A DNA stretch of 47,324 bases from the NCBI GenBank assembly GCA_017512985.1, contig JAFWEJ010000016.1, positions 1-47,324 of the forward strand. The letters are read 5' to 3'. The position numbers and the translations under genes were made by a program. The notes below the pieces were generated by a model that was not told the origin of the DNA, did not search any database, and worked only from the letters and a program-made list of their open reading frames with translations. Source of the stretch: Clostridia bacterium (GTDB lineage Bacteria > Bacillota > Clostridia > Christensenellales > Aristaeellaceae). Positions within the stretch are counted from its first letter, which is position 1; every line of letters starts with the position of its first letter. Below are positions 15,487-24,406 of this stretch, piece by piece.

Positions 15487-16713
15487 ATGAGCGATATCAA
15501 TACTGTCCGATCCAGCGGCACCCTCCAGCTGATCAACGGAAAGAGATTCCGCGGGGAACTCGTCGCGGGAGAAACCGGCGCGGCCTTTTACGGAAAGGGC
15601 CAGAAAGAGCCGATGGCTGAATGGCACTATGCCCGGATGAACCGGATGGACAACATCCGCCGCGGAGGTACCGCCAGCCAGATCACCGTTATCCTCAAGG
15701 ACGATACACGGTATGTGTTCGAGCTTGCCCAGGGACTGAAACTGTACAGCCAGATGGACAAGAACTGGGTGGACAAACCTGTCGTGGCAAAGACACGCGG
15801 CGACATCCTGCATGAGCAGGCCGAGCGCCTGGGCCAGAAGATCGAAGTCCCGAAGAAGCACCTGATTACCCGGCGCCATCCGAACCGGTCCATTGCCGGC
15901 GATATCGGCATCTATTTCATGCTGGTCCTTGTCGGGATCGCGATGGTCTTCCCGCTGGTCTATCTTGTCGGTTCCTCCCTGAAACCCCTGGATGAACTCC
16001 TGCGTTTCCCGCCGCCTGTATGGCCGAGCCATCCGACGATGGATAACTTCTCAGACCTGTTTGTGACGATGGGACAGAGCTGGGTGCCTTTCAGCCGGTA
16101 TTTTGTGAACACCCTGTTCATTACCGTGGTCGGCACTTTCGGCCACCTTGTGATCGCAGGCATGGCAGCCTTTGTCCTGGCCAAGTATGATTTTCCCGGC
16201 GGCCGATTCTTCTTCGGCGTGATTACAACCTGCCTGATGTTCTCCGGTTATGTGACAAGCATTCCGAACTACCTGATCATGAGCCGGCTGGGCATGGTTG
16301 ATACATACTGGGCGCTGATCCTGCCGGCCTTTGCCGCGCCGATCGGCCTGTTCCTGATGAAGCAGTTCATGGAAGGCCTGCCCACCGCGCTGATCGAGGC
16401 AGCGACGATCGACGGCGCCGGAAGGTTCCGGGTGTTCTGGAGCATTGTGATGCCCAACGTGAAACCCGCCTGGCTGACGATGATCATTTTCAGCGTACAG
16501 TCCCTGTGGGGAGCCAACGCCGCAACGATCATCTACTCCGAAGCGAAGAAGACGCTGGTTTACGCGCTCGGACAGATCCAGCTCGGCGGCGTTGCCCGTA
16601 CCGGCCAGATGGCCGCGGCCAACCTGATCATTGTTTCGGTCCCGATTCTCATCTTTGTCTTCAGCCAGAGCCGGATCCTGGAGACAATGGCATCCTCCGG
16701 CATCAAGGATTGA
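15487..16713 (+). CDS. Sugar ABC transporter permease (MalG-type) with N-terminal extra domain
   Basis: The 408-residue protein is about 130 residues longer than usual MalG-type permeases. Residues 1-125 form a soluble beta-rich segment (GTLQLINGKRFRGELV, TASQITVILKDDTRYVFEL) resembling a PH/GRAM-like fold, before the first membrane segment at about 138. The permease part is normal, with an EAA loop (LIEAATIDGAGRFRVFWSIV). Being N-terminal to an inner-membrane permease the extra domain should be cytosolic, where it could gate transport or bind a lipid or protein. ATG 15487 is chosen; GTG 15478 is an alternative. Confidence 0.85.
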   Translation: MSDINTVRSSGTLQLINGKRFRGELVAGETGAAFYGKGQKEPMAEWHYARMNRMDNIRRGGTASQITVILKDDTRYVFELAQGLKLYSQMDKNWVDKPVVAKTRGDILHEQAERLGQKIEVPKKHLITRRHPNRSIAGDIGIYFMLVLVGIAMVFPLVYLVGSSLKPLDELLRFPPPVWPSHPTMDNFSDLFVTMGQSWVPFSRYFVNTLFITVVGTFGHLVIAGMAAFVLAKYDFPGGRFFFGVITTCLMFSGYVTSIPNYLIMSRLGMVDTYWALILPAFAAPIGLFLMKQFMEGLPTALIEAATIDGAGRFRVFWSIVMPNVKPAWLTMIIFSVQSLWGANAATIIYSEAKKTLVYALGQIQLGGVARTGQMAAANLIIVSVPILIFVFSQSRILETMASSGIKD

Positions 16714-16739
16714 TTCTACAGAAAGGGAAGGACAGAACG

Positions 16740-18617
16740 GTGAAAAGACGCATTCTATCCATCATGCTGACGCTTGCACTCGTCATACTTCTTACGCAGC
16801 AAAGCGCCCTTGCTGTGGATGACGGGTTCTCCAGCGTTTATACCTATAACTATGATTACTGGGGAGAGGTCGTGGAGTCGCCGGACGCTTACCGCGTTGA
16901 GCAGGTGGTGAGCAGTGCCAGCCTGAACCTGGAGGTTCCCATGAGCTCCCCCCAGAGCCTGTTTGCAACCGGCAACACGCTTTATATCGTTGACCGCGGA
17001 AACAACCGGGTTTTGCAGACGGTCCGGACCGGCTATACTTTCAGCCTGAGCCGGATTATTGACACGGCAACCGGCACAGAAGATGATTACAAGACGGCAG
17101 AAGCGGTTTACAAGGCGAGAAAGGCGTATGAAGACCTGATCAAACAGAGGGAAGACGCGGAGAAAAAGCTGGACCAGCTGAAGACAGAACTGAAGGACCT
17201 GGATTATTCAGAACAGGAAGAAATCCTGACAGAAGAAGAGAAACAGAAGGCCGGCGAGAAAACAGAACAAAAAGAAAAAGAGATACAGGAGACGGAGCTT
17301 CTGATTGAACAGCTGGCAGAACAGATGCCCGCCGCTTACGACACGGCCCTGGAGGAGGAAACGAAAGCCAGGGAAGCAGGCTGCCGGATCTGGCAGTATG
17401 AGGCATGGCACAAGGACGAAGAGGGAAAAGTGACATCCACCCTGGACAGCCCCAACGACATCTCAGTCGACAAGGACGGCAATATGTATTTTGCCGATAC
17501 CAACAACCAGCGGATCCTGAAAACGGACAAGGACTGCAATCTCCTGTGGGAGTTTGTCAAACCGCTGGATTCCACATTTGACCAGAAATACAGTTTTCTT
17601 CCGACCAAGATTGTTACAGACAGCACAGGCCGGGTTTTCGCGCTGGCGACCAGCGTGAACAAGGGCCTGATCAAGTTTGAGGCGGACGGAACCTTTACCG
17701 GCTTTATCGGCGCCAACAAGGTCACCTATAACACATGGGACTATATCTGGAAGAGATACCTGTCCACCCGGGAACAGCGCGCACAGATGGCCGACTTTGT
17801 CCCGACCGAATACAAGAACCTGTATATTGACCAGGACGGATTCATTTACGCAACCAACGTCAACTTCAGCGAGTATGACCTGATGGGGGACGGGGCCAAG
17901 CCAATCCGGCGGCTGAATATGCTGGGCGACGATATCCTGATCAAAAACGACCGATATCCGCCCATCGGCGACCTGGACTGGAAGGAAGGGATGACTCCCA
18001 ATGATTATCACGGACCGTCCAAGCTGTATGATATCACCGTGCTGGACGACGATATGTACTGCGCGATCGACAGATCCCGCGGACGGATCTTCGGTTATGA
18101 CCAACAGGGAATCATGCTGTGGGCCTTCGGAACCCGGGGCGCAATGGAAGGCGCTTCCAACGGCGCGGTCTCGATCGAACATATGGGATACGACCTGATC
18201 ATGCTGGATGAGTTCACGGGGAACATTACCGTTTTTACACCGACAAAATACGGGCAGATGATCTACCAGGCAAACCACCAGTACCTGACCGGCGACTATG
18301 ACGGTTCCGCCGCAACCTGGAAGGACGTCCAGAAGCTGAACGCAAACTACAAACTGGCATATATCGGGATCGGCCGGGCCCAGATGAGAAAAGAAGACTT
18401 TACCGGCGCCATGGAAAACTTCAAGACAGCCTACAGCCGGGTAAATTACGGTAAGGCATACAGATACTACCGGCAGGAATGGATGGAAAAGAATATCCTG
18501 TGGGTAGCGCTGGCGATCGGAGCGCTTGTGGTTTTCCTGTTGTTAAGAGGCATGCGCCGCAAATCCAAATGGGAGGTGTTCGAGCATGAAAGAAGCAAGG
18601 CTTTCAAACAGCGCTGA
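16740..18617 (+). CDS. Secreted NHL-type beta-propeller protein with coiled coil, TPR and C-terminal membrane anchor
   Basis: The 625-residue protein starts at GTG 16740 behind AAGGGAAGGAC. It has a signal peptide (1-25) and NHL-like strands (QSLFATGNTLYIVDRGNNR at 72-90; NDISVDKDGNMYFADTNNQR at 239-258). A charged coiled coil (about 115-210) is inserted between propeller blades. Near the end are a TPR-like helix pair (about 540-580, ANYKLAYIGIGRAQMRKEDF) and one membrane segment (about 587-604), followed by a basic tail. This places the propeller outside and the tail inside the cell. Function is unknown; position suggests help in glycan capture or transporter assembly. Confidence 0.75.
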   Translation: MKRRILSIMLTLALVILLTQQSALAVDDGFSSVYTYNYDYWGEVVESPDAYRVEQVVSSASLNLEVPMSSPQSLFATGNTLYIVDRGNNRVLQTVRTGYTFSLSRIIDTATGTEDDYKTAEAVYKARKAYEDLIKQREDAEKKLDQLKTELKDLDYSEQEEILTEEEKQKAGEKTEQKEKEIQETELLIEQLAEQMPAAYDTALEEETKAREAGCRIWQYEAWHKDEEGKVTSTLDSPNDISVDKDGNMYFADTNNQRILKTDKDCNLLWEFVKPLDSTFDQKYSFLPTKIVTDSTGRVFALATSVNKGLIKFEADGTFTGFIGANKVTYNTWDYIWKRYLSTREQRAQMADFVPTEYKNLYIDQDGFIYATNVNFSEYDLMGDGAKPIRRLNMLGDDILIKNDRYPPIGDLDWKEGMTPNDYHGPSKLYDITVLDDDMYCAIDRSRGRIFGYDQQGIMLWAFGTRGAMEGASNGAVSIEHMGYDLIMLDEFTGNITVFTPTKYGQMIYQANHQYLTGDYDGSAATWKDVQKLNANYKLAYIGIGRAQMRKEDFTGAMENFKTAYSRVNYGKAYRYYRQEWMEKNILWVALAIGALVVFLLLRGMRRKSKWEVFEHERSKAFKQR

Positions 18618-19272
18618 GGCAGTTTTCCCTGCCGAAAAGGGCTCCGGACGCTATCTTTCATCCTTAAGGTACGCGCTTCATGTCATCACACATCCATTTG
18701 ACGGATTCTGGGACCTGAACCGTGAGAAGAAAGGATCGATGGCGGCGGCCCATACGATCCTGGCCCTGTTCCTGATCACCTATGTCATGAAACTGATGTA
18801 CACCAACTTCCAGTTCATCATGGTGCCGGTACAGTACATCAACGTTTATGAACGGATCATATCCCTGGCCCTGATTTTCCTGGTGCTGTGCCTCGCAAAC
18901 TGGGCACTGACCACGCTGTTTGACGGAAAAGGGCGGTTCAAGGATATTTACATGGGACTGTGCTACGCGCTGACCCCCTATGTCCTGATCCAGCTGCCCT
19001 GCATCCTGCTGAGCCATCTGCTCGCCTATGATGAAGCGGAATTCTACAGCGTGCTGATTTCCTTTTCTGAGATCTGGTGCGCGTTCCTTGCCTTTATCGC
19101 GCTGATGGAAATCCATGATTTCGGTCCCGCGAAAACCCTCGTTTTCATCATAGCGACTGTGGTCGGCGCCCTGGTGATCATATTCCTGGTGATGGTGCTG
19201 CTCTCCCTGATCAGTGACGCATATTCGTTCTTTGTCTCACTGTACAAGGAGATCCGGTTCCGGCTGTATTAG
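18586..19272 (+). CDS. Yip1-domain membrane protein
   Basis: The 228-residue protein has five or so membrane segments and Yip1-family features: an amphipathic start (YLSSLRYALHVITHPFDGFW), helix pairs, and GLCYALTPYVLIQLPCILL. Yip1-domain proteins are found in many Bacillota beside sugar ABC operons, but no bacterial function is established. It begins inside the preceding gene (32-nt overlap), with GGGAGGTG 7 nt before its ATG, so the two are translationally coupled. Confidence 0.8.
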   Translation: MKEARLSNSAEAVFPAEKGSGRYLSSLRYALHVITHPFDGFWDLNREKKGSMAAAHTILALFLITYVMKLMYTNFQFIMVPVQYINVYERIISLALIFLVLCLANWALTTLFDGKGRFKDIYMGLCYALTPYVLIQLPCILLSHLLAYDEAEFYSVLISFSEIWCAFLAFIALMEIHDFGPAKTLVFIIATVVGALVIIFLVMVLLSLISDAYSFFVSLYKEIRFRLY

Positions 19273-19291
19273 AAGGGAGGAATGATCTGAT

Positions 19292-22200
19292 ATGAAAAAG
19301 AGATCCATTCTTCGACGGGTCATCCCGTGGGTTCTCCTGGCAGCCGTGCTGGGCGGAGCCGCCTATCTGGGATACCTGCTGTGGGGAAGGCCGGAAGCCG
19401 AGCCGCTTTATACCGCAGAGGTGATCCGTTATACGGGGGAGGATGCTTCCCCTGTCGTGATGGACAACGGCAGGCTGCGCTTTGAGATGAATCCCCTGAC
19501 CACCCATTTCACGCTGACAGATCCTTACGGGCATACCTGGCTTTCCAATCCGTTTGACGATCCGGAAAACTGCAACGAAAAAATCGCTACCGGCGATATC
19601 AGGACCGCCCTGGCGTCCACCCTGAACGTTTATTACCGGCTGCCCAAAAAAGCGATCGACGACATGTACGACAATTATTCCTTCTCCGTTTCCCGGGGAG
19701 CCTACCAGATCAGCCAGCCGGACGAAAACACCGTCGAGATTGATTATACGGTCGGCGACGTCGAGAGAAGGTACCTGATTCCGGATGCACTGACAAAGAA
19801 GAGGTATGATGAATTTGTTGCGCTCGCAAAGGAAGCAGGCCTGAACAAAAAGCTGTTCGGTACGGGGCTGTCTCCCAAAAAGAGCTCCAAGACCACAGAG
19901 GCGCTTGCAAACGGATCGGAATCAGAGCGGACAGAAGCGGCCGAAACAATCAGGACATATCCCCGGCTCCTGAACCAGGATGTTTATATTGCAAGTCCGG
20001 CAAACTTTGACACCATCGAAGCCAATATGGCGGTCGTCAATTATACCGAAGAAGACCAGAAGCTGGACCTGATCCTGACCAGGAGTACCTATGACTATTC
20101 TTTCAAGAAATACACTCCCGAAGATATTGCCGCGCTGCAGGCGGGCAGCGACGAAGACAAGGCGCTGGCGGAGAAACTGCTTGCAGTGAACCCGGAGCTT
20201 GCAGAAAAGCCGGATTATATCCTTCAGCGGACAAGCCAGGTTTATACGCCGGCGATCATCGAAGAGATGCTGAACGGCAGCGAAGCGCAGGCGGAGGAAG
20301 CAAACAGGCTGATTGCGGCCTATCCGGATATCCGGACAGACGCCATGACGGTCGTCGGACTGGAAGAAGAGGAAATGGAGCGGCTTTTTTCCACCCGTGA
20401 TATCCTGGATGAGACACTCTATACCGAGGAACAGCAGATCCAGGAAAAATCGCTCTTTGAAGCGGCGGAAAGAGAAACGCCGGTCCTGTTCAACGTGACC
20501 GTACGCTACCGCCTGGACGGAGAGGACTTTATCGCTGAGGTCCCGTACGACAGGATCCGGTTCAACAGCGCAAACGCGACAATTACGGCCGTTTCACTCC
20601 TGCCCGCCTTCGGCGCGGTCGGCGCGCAGGAAGACGGGAGCTATGAGGACGGATACCTGCTGGTGCCGGAAGGCGGCGGAGCACTGATCCGGTTCAACAA
20701 CCGGAAAGTGACCCAGCAGGCCTATTACGCCAATGTATACGGCTATGATTACGGAATAAAGAAAGACGAATACATCACCGAAACAAAAGCCGTTTTCCCT
20801 GTATTCGGCATCCTGCGGAAAGAACAAAGCTTCCTGTGCGCGGTGGAGGGCGCTTCCTCCCTAGTCGCGATCAGGGCGGATATTAACGGAACCACTCCCA
20901 ATTCAGGAAGAAGCAGCTACAATAACGTCAATGCCAAGGCAACCGTCCTGCATCTCGATAAGTACAACGTGTCGGAAAAGACCACCGAACTGCAACTGAT
21001 GTATGAGAAGAAGATCCCGGACACGACGCTCACACAGCGCTACCGGTTCACGGACAACGGTGATTACGCAAAACTTGCCACGGTATACGGCGAATATCTC
21101 CGGGAAAGGTATCCGGAGTTCAGTGAAAAGAAAGCTTCCGAAGAAATACCAGCCTCTGTTGAGCTGATCGGGGCGATCGACAAGAAGGTTGTCACAGCGG
21201 GTCTCCCAGTGAAAAAACTGGTCGCGGTCACGACCTTCGAACAGGGACAGGAGATCCTGGACTCCCTCAGGAGCAGCGGGATCCGGAACCTGAACGCCCG
21301 CTATTCCGGATGGCTGAAAGGCGGCGTGAAGCAGAAGGCGCTGACAGGCGTCCGCATACCCGGAGAACTGGGCGGAATAAAGGCGCTGGAGAAACTGATC
21401 AACTATGCCAGGGAGAATGAAATACCGCTGTACATGGACAGCATTACTGCGTTCGCATACGACAGCGGCCTGACAGACGGTTTCCTTTCCACAAGGGACG
21501 CCGCGCGGCACATTACACGCGAGGTCGCGGAGGTTTCATATTTCTCGCCAATCTATTATTATGAAAGTGACGAACAGGATCCGTACTATCTCCTCCATCC
21601 GGATTACTCGAAACGCAACGCATCCACGCTGATCAGCTGGCTGAAGGAAAAAGGCGCATGCGGGATCGCGTTCCGTGACATCGGCTATCTGCTCAGCGGG
21701 GACTACGATCCGAACCGCACCGTTTCCCGGGAAGCCGTCAGGGAGATGAACACCGAAACGCTTGCAGAAGCGAAGGTGGCAGGTGAGAAGATCAACGTCA
21801 AGGAAGGGTTTGACTTTGTCCTTCCGTATGCGGATCTGATCACCGATATGGACCTGTCCGGCATCCGTTACATACTCCTTGACGAAGCGATTCCGTTCTA
21901 CCAGATCGCTATTCACGGAAGCATCGACTATACCGGACGCGCGCTGAACCTGTCGGGCGACTATGAGACCGAGCTGCTGAGATGCGTCGAATACGGAGCG
22001 GGACTCCACTTCGCTTTCACGGAAGCGGACGGATCGGTCACACAGGAAACAGACTTTACAGCCCTCTCCGGCACGGCATACAGCGGCTGGGAAGAAACGG
22101 CCAGGGACGCCATCCTCCGCTACCAGAAAGAGGCGGCAGGCCTGAACCGGCTGAGGATCACAGGCCATCAATACCTGACGGATCAGGTAACCGTCACGAC

Positions 22201-22309
22201 CTATGAAGACGGGACCCGGGTCTATGTCAACTACGGCAACGAAGACTACGCGGGCGAAGCGAACATTCCCGCGCGTGACTACCTGATCACCGGAAAGGGG
22301 GAAAAGTGA
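19292..22309 (+). CDS. DUF5696-type membrane-anchored exoprotein, glycosidase-like
   Basis: This 1005-residue protein has an N-terminal membrane anchor (about 10-31) and a large outside part. An early beta-sandwich region (about 50-165) is followed by a helical insertion with three related motifs (about 200-226, 276-303, 322-347; G-S, A-x-x-L/I, P-x-L/I). A region near 620-930 has alternating strand-helix spacing suggestive of a TIM barrel, and the end (YEDGTRVYVNYGNEDY) looks like a glycosidase C-terminal sandwich. DUF5696 is assigned from memory of similar loci, and catalysis is inferred. The stop overlaps the next ATG. Confidence 0.65.
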   Translation: MKKRSILRRVIPWVLLAAVLGGAAYLGYLLWGRPEAEPLYTAEVIRYTGEDASPVVMDNGRLRFEMNPLTTHFTLTDPYGHTWLSNPFDDPENCNEKIATGDIRTALASTLNVYYRLPKKAIDDMYDNYSFSVSRGAYQISQPDENTVEIDYTVGDVERRYLIPDALTKKRYDEFVALAKEAGLNKKLFGTGLSPKKSSKTTEALANGSESERTEAAETIRTYPRLLNQDVYIASPANFDTIEANMAVVNYTEEDQKLDLILTRSTYDYSFKKYTPEDIAALQAGSDEDKALAEKLLAVNPELAEKPDYILQRTSQVYTPAIIEEMLNGSEAQAEEANRLIAAYPDIRTDAMTVVGLEEEEMERLFSTRDILDETLYTEEQQIQEKSLFEAAERETPVLFNVTVRYRLDGEDFIAEVPYDRIRFNSANATITAVSLLPAFGAVGAQEDGSYEDGYLLVPEGGGALIRFNNRKVTQQAYYANVYGYDYGIKKDEYITETKAVFPVFGILRKEQSFLCAVEGASSLVAIRADINGTTPNSGRSSYNNVNAKATVLHLDKYNVSEKTTELQLMYEKKIPDTTLTQRYRFTDNGDYAKLATVYGEYLRERYPEFSEKKASEEIPASVELIGAIDKKVVTAGLPVKKLVAVTTFEQGQEILDSLRSSGIRNLNARYSGWLKGGVKQKALTGVRIPGELGGIKALEKLINYARENEIPLYMDSITAFAYDSGLTDGFLSTRDAARHITREVAEVSYFSPIYYYESDEQDPYYLLHPDYSKRNASTLISWLKEKGACGIAFRDIGYLLSGDYDPNRTVSREAVREMNTETLAEAKVAGEKINVKEGFDFVLPYADLITDMDLSGIRYILLDEAIPFYQIAIHGSIDYTGRALNLSGDYETELLRCVEYGAGLHFAFTEADGSVTQETDFTALSGTAYSGWEETARDAILRYQKEAAGLNRLRITGHQYLTDQVTVTTYEDGTRVYVNYGNEDYAGEANIPARDYLITGKGEK

Positions 22310-23283
22310 TGGCAAGAAAATATTCGCCCGATTACTGGTCACCCAGGGAAGGGATCGGCGCTTTCCTCCCGTGGAGCGGCACCTACCGGACCATGCGGGC
22401 CAGGAACGCCCGGACCGGCGTCCGCTTCATCTTTCCGTTCATCATCGGCTTCCTGCTGTTCATGCTGATGCCGCTGATCCAGTCCCTCCAGTTTTCGCTG
22501 AGCAATGTGAAGCTTGTTCCCGGAGAGGGATACTCGCTGGTCTGGAACAATTTCAAAAATTTTCATTACGCCGTCGCAATCGACGCCAACTTCAACAAGG
22601 CGATCGTGGACGAAAGCCTGAAGATGGTCATCAATACCATCGCAACGCTGGTACTGAGCTTTGTTCTTGCGGTCATCCTGAACCAGAATTTCAAGGGAAG
22701 AACGCTGGCCAGGGCCATCTTCTTCCTGCCGGTGATCCTTTCCTCCGGCGTGCTGGCGGGCATTGAGCAAACCTCTTCAAGCTCCTTCAATATAATGACT
22801 GCCGTTTCCCAGGAGGCGGCAAGCGCCTCTGGCGTGAACCTTTCACAATCCCTGCAGAATCTGCTGTCGGTGTCCGGCGTCGGCAGCGGAGCGCTCCAGA
22901 TTGTGTTTGACATGATCGACGCGATCTACGACATTGTGATGGCCAGCGGCATCCAGATCATTGTATTCCTCTCCGGCCTGTCCGCGATTTCCCCATCCCT
23001 GTACGAGGCGGCGGTTGTGGAAGGATGCACCGCGTGGGAGGCGTTCTGGAAGATCACTTTCCCCATGCTGAGCCCGCTCCTGCTGGTGAACGCCATCTAT
23101 ACGATTATCGACTTCTTCATGAAAAGCAGCAACAGCGTCATGGAGAACATCAACACCCTGCAGAACAGCTCCAAATACGGGCAGGCTTCCGCACAAAGCT
23201 GGATCTATTTCGGCGTTTCGCTTGCCTTTATCGGCCTCAGCGCCCTGATCATCTCCAAGGGGGTGAAGAGCAGTGAAAACTGA
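22309..23283 (+). CDS. Sugar ABC transporter permease (LplB/MalF-type), pair 2
   Basis: The 324-residue permease has six membrane segments and an EAA loop (YEAAVVEGCTAWEAFWKITFPML). It uses ATG 22309, which shares ATGA with the DUF5696 gene, behind AAAGGGGGAA. It pairs with the next gene and makes a second CUT1 channel in the same operon. The long loop between the third and fourth helices (SSSSFNIMTAVSQEAASASG) is unusual and probably faces outward. Confidence 0.88.
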   Translation: MARKYSPDYWSPREGIGAFLPWSGTYRTMRARNARTGVRFIFPFIIGFLLFMLMPLIQSLQFSLSNVKLVPGEGYSLVWNNFKNFHYAVAIDANFNKAIVDESLKMVINTIATLVLSFVLAVILNQNFKGRTLARAIFFLPVILSSGVLAGIEQTSSSSFNIMTAVSQEAASASGVNLSQSLQNLLSVSGVGSGALQIVFDMIDAIYDIVMASGIQIIVFLSGLSAISPSLYEAAVVEGCTAWEAFWKITFPMLSPLLLVNAIYTIIDFFMKSSNSVMENINTLQNSSKYGQASAQSWIYFGVSLAFIGLSALIISKGVKSSEN

Positions 23284-24307
23284 TGTGAACGCCCTCGCGG
23301 AAAACGGGAAGACGATCAGCCGGAACAAAAAAAGCGGCGGATATATCCTGAAGAACAAGACCAAGAAGTGGACGGTCTCCATTGTACGAGCGCTGCTGCT
23401 TTTCGGGCTTTGCTTCATGATTATCCAGCCGATCCTGGCGCGGATCGGGGTCAGCCTGATGTCTGAAAAAGACCTGTATGATTCCACCGTCGTCCTGCTG
23501 CCCAGGCATGCGACGCTGGACAATTACAGGATCGTCGCGGAACTGACGGCTCTGAAGGGAATGAACAACGGCGCCTGGACCTTCGGGTCCATGCTGAATA
23601 CGCTGTGGGTATCGCTGGTGAGCAGCCTTTTCCAGATCATCAGCTGCACCCTTGTCGGATACGGATTCGCCCGCTACAGTTTTCCGCTGAAAAAGCTGTG
23701 GTTTGCCCTGGTAATCGCGGTCATCATCATTCCTCCCCAGACAATATCCATTCCCCTTTATACGAACTTTGTCAATTTCGATATATTCGGGATCTTCCGG
23801 GCCACAAAAGGCGATTCGCTGAACCTGCTGAAAAGCCCGCTGCCGTATCTGCTGATGTGCCTGACATGCATGGGACTGAAAGACGGCCTCTATATCTATA
23901 TGCTCAGGACCTATTTCCAGGGCATTCCCAAGTCCCTGGAGGAGGCGGCCTATGTTGACGGCTGCTCTACCATGCATACTTTTGTGCGGATCATGCTGCC
24001 GGATGCGATCCCGACGATCGCCAGCTGTTTCCTGTTCTCCTTTGTCTGGCAGTGGACCGACCTGTTCTATACGCGGAATTTCTTCAAAACCTTTGATATG
24101 TATTCCATAAAACTGAACTCGATTGCGGGGAGCGTCAGCGGATATTTTTCCAAGGGAAACAGCGCGACCGTCCAGGTTGCCCCGGCCCGGGTGCAGCAGC
24201 TGATCAATATCGGCATCCTGTTCTGTATTATTCCGCTGATTATCCTGTACATCTTCACCCAGAAAACTTTTGTGCAGAGTATTGCAATGTCCGGTTCCAA
24301 AGAGTAA
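23273..24307 (+). CDS. Sugar ABC transporter permease (MalG-type), pair 2
   Basis: The 344-residue permease has a Lys-rich N-terminal tail and six membrane segments, with an EAA loop (LEEAAYVDGCSTMHTFVRIMLP). Its GTG start lies 11 nt inside the preceding gene behind AAGGGGGTGA, so pair 2 is translated together. It forms the second half of the pair-2 importer channel, partnered with the binding protein 99 nt downstream. Confidence 0.88.
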   Translation: MKTDVNALAENGKTISRNKKSGGYILKNKTKKWTVSIVRALLLFGLCFMIIQPILARIGVSLMSEKDLYDSTVVLLPRHATLDNYRIVAELTALKGMNNGAWTFGSMLNTLWVSLVSSLFQIISCTLVGYGFARYSFPLKKLWFALVIAVIIIPPQTISIPLYTNFVNFDIFGIFRATKGDSLNLLKSPLPYLLMCLTCMGLKDGLYIYMLRTYFQGIPKSLEEAAYVDGCSTMHTFVRIMLPDAIPTIASCFLFSFVWQWTDLFYTRNFFKTFDMYSIKLNSIAGSVSGYFSKGNSATVQVAPARVQQLINIGILFCIIPLIILYIFTQKTFVQSIAMSGSKE

Positions 24308-24354
24308 AATATACTGCAGATCAGATCAGCATTTACACCTGCAATCCCCGGCTT

Positions 24355-24380
24355 TTTACACTCGGAAATGAGTGTGTAAA
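24355..24380 (+). promoter_or_regulatory. Stem-loop before second binding-protein gene
   Basis: TTTACACTC (24355-24363) pairs with GAGTGTGTAAA (24370-24380), with a 2-nt bulge. In sugar operons such hairpins often mark processing sites that raise the level of the binding-protein mRNA; no separate promoter is clear here. Confidence 0.4.
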
Positions 24381-24406
24381 AGATATAAAAGAAGGAGGTT
24401 ACCCTA

